Under the pieces are notes generated by a model, which did no database searches, had not been told where the DNA came from, and saw only the letters and a list, made by a program, of their open reading frames with translations. Positions 7,124-15,693 of a DNA stretch of 19,055 bases are shown piece by piece (position 1 is the first letter of the stretch; each line of letters starts with the position of its first letter). Source of the DNA: a bacterium UBP6_UBA1177 (GTDB lineage Bacteria > UBP6 > UBA1177). The position numbers and the translations under genes were made by a program. The stretch spans positions 1 to 19,055 of the forward strand of contig DBYV01000013.1 in the NCBI GenBank assembly GCA_002310995.1, written 5' to 3'.

Positions 7124-10054
7124 TTGGTTAAGTATCGGTTTTTATTATTACTTTTTTTATTTTTTATGATATCGCCAATTTACTGTGCCGATATCGTAGA
7201 AGAAGTAATATGGGATAGTCCGCTCAACTATTCGGACTTTGCGAGGCTTGTAAAAATCAAGGAAAATGAGCCTTTGTCGATCAAAAAAATCAGGCGAACC
7301 GTCAAACTGCTCTATGCTTCAAAAAAGTTCGAAAAAATAGACGTATATTCGGAAAAATCGGGAAACGGCAAAGTAAAAATCACAATTTCGGCACGACCGC
7401 AGCTCATCATCAAAAAAATAAAAATCAAAGGGAACTACCACATTCCGGACAGAGAGCTGAAACTCGCCTCCGGAATCGGGCTCAACTCGCTCTATTTCGA
7501 GGACAATCTCACGAAAATCCGCGAAGAAATCATCTACTATTACCGCGAGAACGGTTATTTCTCGGTACTGGTGAACATCGCGACTGAAAAAATCTCCCCT
7601 ACTGCAATCAAAATGACAATCGATGTCAAAGAAGGTCTTCAGGAAAAGATAAAAAAATTTTCTCTTAAAGGAAATTTCAACAAAACCGAATTCAAAAAGC
7701 TGAAATTCGATCTCGAAGCGGCATTCAAAGGAACTCCCTATACCGACAAAAACATTACTGAAATCGAATACTTCATAATAGACAGATACAAGGAGGAGGG
7801 TTATCTCAACATCGCGGTATCTTCGGATAAACACAGGAACGGGCTTATCGTACTCACAGTCAATAAAGGAAGTCATTTTTCGATAAACATCGAAGGAGCC
7901 TACGCTTTTTCGCCCGACACGGTGAAAAAGGTGATAAAGGATATCCCGAACTACCATTTCGACACAGTGGGAATACAGAAAAAGCTCGAAATTCTTTATC
8001 ACACCTTTGGTTTCCATGATGCTGAAATCAAAGCCGAAATACTTGAAAGAACTGTTTCCAACGAGGCTTTCAGTATCATCAATGTAAAAATCAAGGAAAA
8101 AGAACGGCGGTTTATCAACGAAATCGTAATCAATGGCGTCGGTAGCGAAAAGAACAGAAAAATTGTTACAAAAAGGCTCAGCGACTTTATTTCGGACAGA
8201 ATTGACGAGGAAAACTTTCCCCGCGTTATAATAAACAGAACCACAACCGGCGGCGGATACATTGATTCCGACGGAAAGAGAGAGCCTACCTTGAAAGACA
8301 GCCAGAAGGACAAAATCATCCGTCCTGATTCTCCGCACGGAATTCCGAAAGCTTATCTCGAAGAAATACGTGAGATCACTGAAAAAATTTACCAGAACGA
8401 CGGTTACGCCGATGTCGAAGTCGAAAACGCTCAGATTGTAGACAAAGACGGTAAACTCTCGCTGAATATCGATGTTACCGAAAACACGCAGTATTTCCTT
8501 TCAGGCGTAGAGGCGTTTTCAGGCGATGAAAAGCTCGACAAGGCTATGAAAAAGAAACTAAAGCTGCCGAAGCCTGTTCCTTTCAATGAGAGAATTGTCC
8601 AGGCTTACCAGAAGAGAATAACCGATTTTCTCACAAATGAAGGATATATCTTCCAGCTTGTGACACATGAGGAAAAAACCGAAGGGGACAAGATTTTCCT
8701 TTCGTTCCATGTCGAATATCTATTCAAAGTCAAAGTCACTGAAGTTGTCATTGCTGGAAACTACCTTACCACAACATGGGTTGTGCGCCATATTCTCCGT
8801 ATCGATCCCGGCGATGTCCTTGACGGAAATTCGTTCCAGTACAGCAGAAGAAATATGCTGCAGACAGGTATTTTCCAGTCGGTTGATATCGATTTCATAG
8901 ACCCTGAGTTTCCTAACGAAGAGAAGGATTTGGTAGTTTCGGTTAGCGAATCTGAACGTTTCAGAATCTCGCCAGGTGTCGGAATAAGCACAGACGAAGG
9001 TGTCAGGGCTATCGGCACATTCGAGTGGAAAAACATGGCTAAATCGGGTGTTTCCTCAAAAATCAGCCTCAAAGTTTCAAAAAAAATCGAATTTTTTATG
9101 AATGACCGCTTCAAAAAATACTACTCGGAAGACTTCACGGACTGGCAGCAGACAGAAAGAAAAGTTAATCTCACATTTCTGTTTCAGGATACATACATTC
9201 CGAAGATTCCGCTTTCGGCACAGATTGATGCGTTCCACGTCCACGATATCCGAAGCAACGGCGGCCTTCCCTACATGATCGACAAAAACGGTCTTTATCT
9301 CAGTATTTTCCGGCGTTTCAGCAACCGCTACTTCATCTCAACCGGTGTCGAGCTAGCTTACCGCTACGAGAAAGACTATGAAGTCGATGAAGGCGGGGAT
9401 GTCAGCTACGAAATTTTACAGAGGCTTGTCATTTCGCCAGAGATCAGAGGATACATCGACTTCCGCGACTCTCTTTTCTTCCCGACAAAAGGGTGGAAAC
9501 TTTCTCTCAGATACCAGAACACCTCCTCTGTAACCGGTGACACGAACCAGTATTCGCTCTTCGAAGGCGGTCTTGCGATATATATTCCGCTCCATTACAG
9601 GACCAATTTCGCAGGTGATATTATATCGACAGACAGACTCATTTACCACGCTTTCCTTTCTTCTGCGTTCCTTCTTCCGCATTCCGGTGAACTTTCATCT
9701 GACGATGTCCTGAAACTCGGCGGCAACACGACAATGCGCGGATTTTACACGAACGAACTGCTTCCGATAGACATGAAAGGAGAGATGGCAGAAGGCAAAT
9801 TCTACATGTATTTGCGCAACGAACTCAGGGTCAAAATAGTAACAGACCTCTATTTCATAGGGTTCTGCGACATAGGCAACCTTTGGGAAGAAGTAACTCA
9901 CGTAGGTGAAGGCGAGCTTTTCCGCTATGCTTCAGGCGGAGGTTTGCTCTACGCTTCACCTATCGGATCAATAACGGCTCAGGCCGGATTCAATCTGAAA
10001 CCGCATGAAGGAGAAAACTCATGGACGATACACGTATTTCTTTCCACGATGTAA
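7124..10054 (+). CDS. Omp85-superfamily outer-membrane assembly protein (BamA-like) with about seven POTRA domains
   Basis: Periplasmic POTRA repeats plus a C-terminal outer-membrane barrel; members insert beta-barrel proteins into the outer membrane. The 976-residue protein starts with a signal peptide (residues 1 to about 21, cleavage near IYCA). I count seven POTRA units at about 23-92, 94-171, 172-249, 250-328, 329-454, 455-536 and 537-617; the fifth carries an insert of about 40 residues (370-408). The barrel covers about 618-976, with the lid-loop motif GGNTTMRGFY (866-875; usually VRGF/Y) and GGGLLYASPIG (938-948). It ends in FLSTM, not the usual aromatic residue. The start is TTG with weak GGGA upstream. 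BamA is the best guess; another Omp85 paralogue is possible. Confidence 0.88.
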   Translation: MVKYRFLLLLFLFFMISPIYCADIVEEVIWDSPLNYSDFARLVKIKENEPLSIKKIRRTVKLLYASKKFEKIDVYSEKSGNGKVKITISARPQLIIKKIKIKGNYHIPDRELKLASGIGLNSLYFEDNLTKIREEIIYYYRENGYFSVLVNIATEKISPTAIKMTIDVKEGLQEKIKKFSLKGNFNKTEFKKLKFDLEAAFKGTPYTDKNITEIEYFIIDRYKEEGYLNIAVSSDKHRNGLIVLTVNKGSHFSINIEGAYAFSPDTVKKVIKDIPNYHFDTVGIQKKLEILYHTFGFHDAEIKAEILERTVSNEAFSIINVKIKEKERRFINEIVINGVGSEKNRKIVTKRLSDFISDRIDEENFPRVIINRTTTGGGYIDSDGKREPTLKDSQKDKIIRPDSPHGIPKAYLEEIREITEKIYQNDGYADVEVENAQIVDKDGKLSLNIDVTENTQYFLSGVEAFSGDEKLDKAMKKKLKLPKPVPFNERIVQAYQKRITDFLTNEGYIFQLVTHEEKTEGDKIFLSFHVEYLFKVKVTEVVIAGNYLTTTWVVRHILRIDPGDVLDGNSFQYSRRNMLQTGIFQSVDIDFIDPEFPNEEKDLVVSVSESERFRISPGVGISTDEGVRAIGTFEWKNMAKSGVSSKISLKVSKKIEFFMNDRFKKYYSEDFTDWQQTERKVNLTFLFQDTYIPKIPLSAQIDAFHVHDIRSNGGLPYMIDKNGLYLSIFRRFSNRYFISTGVELAYRYEKDYEVDEGGDVSYEILQRLVISPEIRGYIDFRDSLFFPTKGWKLSLRYQNTSSVTGDTNQYSLFEGGLAIYIPLHYRTNFAGDIISTDRLIYHAFLSSAFLLPHSGELSSDDVLKLGGNTTMRGFYTNELLPIDMKGEMAEGKFYMYLRNELRVKIVTDLYFIGFCDIGNLWEEVTHVGEGELFRYASGGGLLYASPIGSITAQAGFNLKPHEGENSWTIHVFLSTM

Positions 10055-12255
10055 ACCTCAATATCATACTGATTTTATTTGTTTTATTGTCATCGACCAT
10101 AATATCGTGCGGCAGCAGCAGTTCGGAAGGAAACTACTGTCATGGGATAGTAGTTTCCGTAAGCGGACGCGCTGAAGACGATCTCTACATAAAAAGTTCT
10201 TTCAACAACTGGTCGCTTTCAACACCGATGACCTACAAAGACGGTGTGTGGAGTGTCGAACTTTTTCTAGCTCCAGGGAACTATCCATACGAGTTTTTCT
10301 CCACAAAAACATCAAAACGGTTTCTGGATTCTTCCAATCCGCTCACAATGTTCGACAAAGGTATCCGTTACAACAAACTTATTGTCAAAGACTGCCGATA
10401 TCCTGCAATCGAACTCACGGGACGACCTGAAATTTCGGGAAAAAACATAAAATTCCAAATCAAGTTCACAGCAGGAATTTCAGGGAAGAACCCCGATTTC
10501 AAAAAATCGGAGATTTTGCTCGGAAGAGAAAAGGCTGACTTTTCGTTTGACAAAACAACAAGAATAATTTCAATAGATTACGAAGCCAAAGAAACTGGAA
10601 AATTCACATGGTTTTTCAGAATTTTCGATACCGACGGATTCGCTGCAGAAGTTCTCACAGTGCCAGTCTGGATCGAGGAAACGCCGTTTGAATGGGAAAA
10701 CTCGTTCATGTATCAGCTTATGACCGACCGTTTCAGCAACGGCGACAAAAGCAACGACTCTCCCCTTCCTGACATCGATGAAAAGGCGAACTGGCAGGGG
10801 GGCGACTTTCAGGGAATCATCGATAGAATTGACGACAACTACTTTTCCGATATGGGGGTTAATGTCCTCTGGATAAGCTCTCCTATCGCTAATACCGAAA
10901 ATCCAGGCAAAGGAATGGGAGGCGATACCAGATACTACGCGCCTTACCACTCATACTGGCCGATTGCTACGGGCTGGACGAACGAGCTTCACCTTCCGGG
11001 GCTCGATTCCCCGATTGAAAAACACTTCGGAAGCGAGGAAAAGCTGCACGAGCTTATTCAGAAAGCGCATAAAAAGGGAATCAGAGTAATGTTCGACTTC
11101 GTGCCGAACCATGTCCACACCGATTCATACCTCTGGAAAACCTACAAAAACCGCGGCTGGTTCAACATGGCGGAAGAAGGATTTCCAAAAAATTCAAACG
11201 GCGGCTACACATGCGGCTGGGAAAAACCTGTTGAATGCTGGTTCACCGATTATCTCGCCGATATCAACTACCAAAATGATGAGGCGATGGAGGCTGTCAT
11301 CAACCACCTGATCTGGATGATTCAGGAGTTCGACATCGACGGACTGCGTCTTGACGCGATAAGACTCATGAAAATCGATTTCACATCCTCTCTCAAGGCG
11401 GCGATCCAGCGCAAGGTGACGACTACGGGAATCCTTTTCTACATGATTGGTGAAACTTTTACAGGGGATATGGGCTGGGAAGAAATCGGCGACTACCTTG
11501 GAGAGAGCAAGCTCGACGGGCAGTTCGATTTCCCTCTTTACCACCATATCGTACGGACATTCCTGCTTCAGAGCGAGGATTTCGAGACTTTCACGGAATT
11601 CCTTAAGACCAATGACTACCGTTATCAGAACGACTTCTACAAAGGCTCGATTATGGGCAATTTCATCGGAAACCACGATGTGGCGAGGGCTCTTAGCCTT
11701 GCGAACAAAGATTTTGATGGTGTTTCGTCGCAGGGAGGCGCCGAAGCTGACCAGAAAGTGTGGGAAAACTCTCCGAAACTGCCTGAAGAGGAACTTCCTT
11801 TCAAAAAGATGCGCAATGCTTTGACGTTCATGTTCACCCATCCGGGGATCCCGATAATCTATCAGGGCGACGAGTTCGGAATGCCGGGAGCGAACGACCC
11901 AGACAACAGAAGAATGGCTCTTTTCGGCGACGATTTGAGCGAAAACCAGAAGGAAAACCTTTCGCACACTCAAATTCTCGGAAATTTCCGCAAAAAACAC
12001 CAGGCACTAACGCACGGAACGAGGAAAAACCTCGCTGTTTCGGAAAATATCTACGCTTTTGCCATGATCCAGGGAGATGACACTGTGATCGCCCTCTTCA
12101 ACAACGGCGAAGACGAGGAAAAGATCAAACTCGACCTGTCGGAACTGAAACTGAGCGGCAAGCTCGAAACTCTCTTTTCCGGAGAGGAGATAGATGCGAA
12201 AAACAAAATCGAGATCACGCTCGAACCATTCGGCGCGGAAATAATATACAACTAA
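10021..12255 (+). CDS. Lipoprotein alpha-amylase-family glycoside hydrolase (GH13)
   Basis: Predicted envelope-anchored hydrolase or transferase acting on alpha-glucans. The 744-residue protein has a lipoprotein signal ending TIISC (Cys30), a CBM48-like glycogen-binding module (about 42-122, FNNW at 61-64), a second beta-sandwich (about 128-218), then the GH13 barrel: DFVPNH (359-364), GLRLDAIRL with nucleophile Asp445, IGETF with acid/base Glu478, and NHD with Asp553, so all three catalytic carboxylates are present. A C-terminal beta domain follows (about 665-744). The ATG has an excellent GAAGGAG (10007-10013) and overlaps the Omp85 gene by 34 bases. The signal's N-region is acidic (two Asp before the first Arg), which is unusual. 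Cyclomaltodextrinase/neopullulanase-type specificity is plausible but not provable here. Confidence 0.93.
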   Translation: MDDTRISFHDVNLNIILILFVLLSSTIISCGSSSSEGNYCHGIVVSVSGRAEDDLYIKSSFNNWSLSTPMTYKDGVWSVELFLAPGNYPYEFFSTKTSKRFLDSSNPLTMFDKGIRYNKLIVKDCRYPAIELTGRPEISGKNIKFQIKFTAGISGKNPDFKKSEILLGREKADFSFDKTTRIISIDYEAKETGKFTWFFRIFDTDGFAAEVLTVPVWIEETPFEWENSFMYQLMTDRFSNGDKSNDSPLPDIDEKANWQGGDFQGIIDRIDDNYFSDMGVNVLWISSPIANTENPGKGMGGDTRYYAPYHSYWPIATGWTNELHLPGLDSPIEKHFGSEEKLHELIQKAHKKGIRVMFDFVPNHVHTDSYLWKTYKNRGWFNMAEEGFPKNSNGGYTCGWEKPVECWFTDYLADINYQNDEAMEAVINHLIWMIQEFDIDGLRLDAIRLMKIDFTSSLKAAIQRKVTTTGILFYMIGETFTGDMGWEEIGDYLGESKLDGQFDFPLYHHIVRTFLLQSEDFETFTEFLKTNDYRYQNDFYKGSIMGNFIGNHDVARALSLANKDFDGVSSQGGAEADQKVWENSPKLPEEELPFKKMRNALTFMFTHPGIPIIYQGDEFGMPGANDPDNRRMALFGDDLSENQKENLSHTQILGNFRKKHQALTHGTRKNLAVSENIYAFAMIQGDDTVIALFNNGEDEEKIKLDLSELKLSGKLETLFSGEEIDAKNKIEITLEPFGAEIIYN

Positions 12256-12264
12256 GGAGGCAAC

Positions 12265-12783
12265 ATGGATTTCATCGAACTCGCGAAAAAACGCTACTCT
12301 GTCAGGAGTTATTCGGACAAAAAAGTGGAAAAAGAGATCCTCGACAAAATTCTCGAAGCGGGAAACATCGCTCCGACCGCTAAAAACCAGCAACCGCAGA
12401 GGATCTACGTCATTGAGGACGCTGGCTTGCTCGCAAAACTCGACACTCTGACTCCGTGCCGCTACAACGCGCCGACAGTCCTCATTTTCACCTACAACAC
12501 CGACGAGGACTGGAAAAACCCGAATGAGGAAGGAATCCATGCCGGGATCGAGGATGTCAGCATCGTTGCGACACACATCATGCTTCAGGCGGCTGAACTC
12601 GGGCTCGGAACGACCTGGTGCAATATGTTCGGAAACACCGCGCTCGAAAAGGCGTTCGACCTCCCGGCAAACGAAAGATCGGTCCTTTTCATGGATCTCG
12701 GCTATGCGGCGGCAGATGCGGAACCCTCGCCCAGACACACCGAAAAGAAACCGCTGGAAGCAACAGTTAAATATTTGAAATAG
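12265..12783 (+). CDS. Nitroreductase-family FMN oxidoreductase
   Basis: Small single-domain (172-residue) flavoprotein of the nitroreductase superfamily; members reduce diverse acceptors with NAD(P)H. FMN-phosphate contacts are expected from KRYSVRSY (9-16, Arg10 and Arg14) and from APTAKNQQPQ (36-45, Asn41); LGYAAADAEPSPRHTEKKPL (145-164) is the usual C-terminal segment. The physiological substrate cannot be read from sequence. An AAGGAGG ribosome site precedes the ATG, 9 bases after the amylase stop. Confidence 0.9.
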   Translation: MDFIELAKKRYSVRSYSDKKVEKEILDKILEAGNIAPTAKNQQPQRIYVIEDAGLLAKLDTLTPCRYNAPTVLIFTYNTDEDWKNPNEEGIHAGIEDVSIVATHIMLQAAELGLGTTWCNMFGNTALEKAFDLPANERSVLFMDLGYAAADAEPSPRHTEKKPLEATVKYLK

Positions 12784-12792
12784 GAGGCATAA

Positions 12793-12987
12793 ATGAAAAA
12801 ATCATCAATTATCGCGATTTTCGCCCTTTTGTTTTCCCTTCTTCTCATTTCCTGCGAAAAAAAAGTTCCTACACCCGCAACGGAAGCGCAGAAAATGATC
12901 GAAATGAAGCAGGAAGCTGAAAAGAAACTCAACGACGCCGTCAAAACAGTCGAAGAAAAGGAAAAGAAAGCGCTGGAAGATCTGTAA
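12793..12987 (+). CDS. Small lipoprotein, function unknown
   Basis: A 64-residue protein with a classical lipoprotein signal: two Lys, a hydrophobic core, and LLISC with lipidated Cys21, then Glu at +2. The mature 44 residues contain a proline-containing segment (VPTPAT) followed by a Lys/Glu-rich amphipathic helix (about 33-64). A GGAGG lies just upstream, overlapping the end of the nitroreductase gene. No family is recognisable. The short helical body resembles small Lpp-like envelope lipoproteins in size only. The next gene follows by 24 bases. Confidence 0.8.
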   Translation: MKKSSIIAIFALLFSLLLISCEKKVPTPATEAQKMIEMKQEAEKKLNDAVKTVEEKEKKALEDL

Positions 12988-13011
12988 CGGCGAAATAATA
13001 ACGAGGTAAAA

Positions 13012-13620
13012 ATGGAAAGAATCAAGGTCCACACCGAGAATCCCGAAAAAAGGGTCATCGACAAGGTCGTCAGCGTGCTGGAAAGCGGCGGAGTCGCCCT
13101 TATTCCTGGTGACACGTCCTATCTTCTGGCGGTGAAGATCGGCAAAAAAGGGGCGCTGGAAAAGCTCAACCGCATAAAACAGACGAAAAAACGGAAGTTC
13201 TATTCTCTCGTTTTCAAGGATCTGAGCGACATTTCACGCTACGCCGACATCGATAACCGCCACTTCAGCCTCCTCAAACGCTGCCTTCCCGGAGCATACA
13301 CCTTCATTCTTACCGCCAGCCGCGAGATCCCCAAGATCATGCTCGAAAACAGAAAGGAGATCGGAATCAGGATCCCCGACAGCAATTTCATCAGTGCACT
13401 TGTCGAAGAGATCGGTGAACCGCTCGTAGTTTCGACCGCTTCCTGCGACGAAGGCGAGGAATTCTGCGACCCCGAAGAAGACAGCCCCGACTGGCTCGGC
13501 TTTGTCGACCTTCTTGTCGACGGCGGCTACCTCTCGATGGAACAGACCACGATCGTCCAGCTTTCCGGCGACGAATACGAAATTGTCCGCGAAGGAAAAG
13601 GCAATGTTGATATTTTTTAA
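13012..13620 (+). CDS. yciO: YciO (Sua5/YrdC-like) family protein
   Basis: Sua5/YrdC-fold protein; relatives make threonylcarbamoyl-AMP for the t6A modification of tRNA, but the role of the YciO branch is less settled. The 202 residues follow YciO closely: HTENPEKRVIDKVVSVLESG near the N-terminus, PGDTSYLLAVKIG (32-44), RIKQTKKRKFYSLVFKDLSD (55-74), PGAYTFIL (93-100), GIRIPD and GEPLVVSTAS in the middle, and VREGKGNVDIF at the C-terminus. It lacks the extra Sua5 domain. A GAGG ribosome site lies about 8 bases before the ATG. Whether it is the sole such enzyme in the genome cannot be told from this window. Confidence 0.88.
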   Translation: MERIKVHTENPEKRVIDKVVSVLESGGVALIPGDTSYLLAVKIGKKGALEKLNRIKQTKKRKFYSLVFKDLSDISRYADIDNRHFSLLKRCLPGAYTFILTASREIPKIMLENRKEIGIRIPDSNFISALVEEIGEPLVVSTASCDEGEEFCDPEEDSPDWLGFVDLLVDGGYLSMEQTTIVQLSGDEYEIVREGKGNVDIF

Positions 13621-13639
13621 CAATTTCAGGTGATTAAAC

Positions 13640-15040
13640 ATGAGAAAACTCAATTTTTCCGTTCACTTTTTTCTTTATTCGCTTCTCTCTTATATTTTTT
13701 ATATCATCTATTTCGTGCTCATCAAAAAGGTCGATTACTTTTTCGGGCTCTACTATTTTACACCGGCATATATATTTGTTTTCATTAAACTTTTTTCAAC
13801 CGGAATAAAAAAACTGCCGTGGGTCGCACTTTTCGCGCTAGTTCCTTTCGCACTTTCGGTTTTCCTCACTTTCGCAGATCATCCCTTCCAGGGCTGGGAA
13901 GTTTCCGGCTTCATTCCGGTAGTGATCCTTGCTTCATATCTTTTCAAAAGCTCCAAAGGTTCGCCTACCCCGCTCGGGATCAAGGTGATGCCGAAGATCA
14001 TAAAGTGCTTTTTAGCGATAGTTCTCCTTTTCGGGATAATCCACTTTTTCAAGACGAAATCGCTTTATGAGGCGCTTCTTCTCGTCGTTACCCTCTACTC
14101 CCCCGCTCCGATTGCGGCAGCGACCGCCCTTTTCATCAACTTCATCGTTTCGACGACAGCAATTTCAGTGCTTCTCAACAACATGAAATTTTTCAACAAC
14201 GAAGCAAAAATTTCACGCCTCGTCTTCGACACAGACAAATATCTCAATATCCCCCACCTCAACCTTTCGGGAATCGAGACCGTCGAAAGTGTCAAAAAAG
14301 AGGAATTTATGCAGATGATCGCCAAACTCAATCAGGCTGCCGAAAACGACCCCGAACAGACGAAAGATATCGGTAAAAACAAATGCTTCTCGCATACATT
14401 CGGAGACGGAAAAACACTAACGATGGCACCGCTCCACGTTCTGATTTCGGAAAAACACTGCACAACGGAAGGGCTTTCGATCCCGAAAAAAGAGAGCAAC
14501 AGCGAATACATCGCCCTTGCCGAAAGCAATAAAGTCATCGGCTACTACACGATTGACAAAATAAAACCGGCCGAAAACGCCGCATTTCTCGAACTTTTCG
14601 ACAAAAAATTCGGCATAAAAACAGTCATTGTAAACCCGGTGAAACCGCAGCTTTGGCAGAATATCGAAACCAAGGCATCGCTTGATGAAATTGAACTCAC
14701 CAGCAACGACATCATGATCTCAGGAGAAGAACGCGAAAATACCTCGGCGGTTCAGGCGATCTGGGGCGGAGTCGACACAGCGAAAGGAGATATTTTCATC
14801 ACCAAACCCTTCATGAAAACACTGTTCAACTTCATCATAGTTTCGAGAAACATTCCTGAAAAGATCGTGAAAGGAGCCATCTTCTGCTCGCTCCCGTTCC
14901 TGTTCCAGCTTTTTGCGGTATCGTTCGGGATCGTCACGCCGCAGCTCTCATCAGTTATAGTTCTGACGTCGTTTTTCATAACGATCGTCTATATTTTCTA
15001 CATCAGACCAGTTTCAAAAAACACGCTAACGGATAAGTAA
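13640..15040 (+). CDS. Degenerate P1B-type ATPase relative (predicted pseudoenzyme), membrane protein
   Basis: Intact 466-residue ORF with about six N-terminal transmembrane segments (within 5-180) and two at the C-terminus (about 404-455). Its order matches heavy-metal P-type ATPases: SPTPLGIKVMPKIIKCF (108-124) aligns with the segment after the actuator domain; LYSPAPIAA (152-160) sits at the CPC metal-site helix; LVFDTDKYL (194-202) at VVFDKTGTL, keeping Asp197 but losing KTGT; ENDP (235-238) at the SEHP motif; KVIGYYTIDKIKPAE (298-312) at the GxIxLxDxIRPEA segment; GIKTVIVNP (325-333) at the TGD loop; SGEERENTSA (361-370) at GDGINDAPA. The actuator domain is absent. ATP-driven transport therefore looks lost. 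The homology is my inference from motif order; regulatory or structural roles remain open. Confidence 0.6.
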   Translation: MRKLNFSVHFFLYSLLSYIFYIIYFVLIKKVDYFFGLYYFTPAYIFVFIKLFSTGIKKLPWVALFALVPFALSVFLTFADHPFQGWEVSGFIPVVILASYLFKSSKGSPTPLGIKVMPKIIKCFLAIVLLFGIIHFFKTKSLYEALLLVVTLYSPAPIAAATALFINFIVSTTAISVLLNNMKFFNNEAKISRLVFDTDKYLNIPHLNLSGIETVESVKKEEFMQMIAKLNQAAENDPEQTKDIGKNKCFSHTFGDGKTLTMAPLHVLISEKHCTTEGLSIPKKESNSEYIALAESNKVIGYYTIDKIKPAENAAFLELFDKKFGIKTVIVNPVKPQLWQNIETKASLDEIELTSNDIMISGEERENTSAVQAIWGGVDTAKGDIFITKPFMKTLFNFIIVSRNIPEKIVKGAIFCSLPFLFQLFAVSFGIVTPQLSSVIVLTSFFITIVYIFYIRPVSKNTLTDK

Positions 15041-15682
15041 ATGGCTGAAAAAAGATTTTCGAAATTCATCACTCCGATATTGCTTCTCGCCGCGATTTCA
15101 GTTTTATCCTTTTTTATGAACAAATACCGCTTCGGCGCAAGACACTTCATATTTCCCGCGGCACTTTTCATCCTTCCGCTCCTTTTCGACAGGACTTTCA
15201 GGCCAAAAAAACTTTTTCTCCCCTCAAAAGAAGGCTTGAAACTGTTTCTATGGGTGACACTGGCAACTTTGGTATTTTATCCGCCGCTATTTTTCGCATA
15301 CAACCTAGGCTTCGTGCACCGCGCTCTGGCTGATCCCACTTCAAAAGAGCTTCTTAACGCGGTGACAAAAGGACTCATTGCTATTGCGGTAGCCGCGATT
15401 CCCGAGGAATTTTTTTTCCGCGGATATCTTCAGGAGCACGTTTTTACAAAATACCACTTCAGAATCCTTAAAATCGTATCGCTCAAGAACCTCTTCACAT
15501 CGCTTATTTTCGGCCTTGTTCATGCCATCGCCTTTCTCGATATAACACGGGCGGCGACCTTTTTTCCGTCGCTTCTCTTCGGACTTTTCACCGAAAAAAG
15601 CAAAGGAAGGATATTCTACAGCGTTTCATATCACGTTGTTTCCAACATATTAGCATTCATTCTTTGGACATTTATAAAATAA
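15041..15682 (+). CDS. CPBP-family glutamic intramembrane protease (Rce1-like)
   Basis: Multi-pass membrane protein (213 residues) of the CAAX-protease/bacteriocin-processing (CPBP, Abi) family. The family signatures are present: PEEFFFRGYLQ (121-131, Glu122-Glu123 and Arg127), FGLVHA (157-162, His161) and YHVVSNI (197-203, His198 and Asn202), each within or at the edge of a predicted helix. The substrate is unknown: the family includes prenyl-protein proteases, bacteriocin immunity proteins and sorting-signal proteases of the MrtC kind. The ATG abuts the stop codon of the ATPase-like gene with no spacer, suggesting translational coupling and possibly a shared task. The stop overlaps an ATG just ahead of punA. 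Confidence 0.88.
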   Translation: MAEKRFSKFITPILLLAAISVLSFFMNKYRFGARHFIFPAALFILPLLFDRTFRPKKLFLPSKEGLKLFLWVTLATLVFYPPLFFAYNLGFVHRALADPTSKELLNAVTKGLIAIAVAAIPEEFFFRGYLQEHVFTKYHFRILKIVSLKNLFTSLIFGLVHAIAFLDITRAATFFPSLLFGLFTEKSKGRIFYSVSYHVVSNILAFILWTFIK

Positions 15683-15693
15683 TGGAGGAGATC

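Noticed and set aside
7166..7190. Omp85 protein as a lipoprotein (IYC)
   Set aside because: SPIYC lacks the usual Leu at -3 and small residue at -1, and Omp85 proteins are not lipidated; ordinary signal cleavage is expected.
7319..8338. 339-codon minus-strand open frame
   Set aside because: It lies entirely opposite the POTRA region of the Omp85 gene. Its Phe/Val-rich composition is the complement of Lys/Glu/Asp-rich codons, and no motif is visible.
11194..12000. 268-codon minus-strand open frame
   Set aside because: Antisense to the GH13 catalytic core, whose motifs are all intact on the plus strand.
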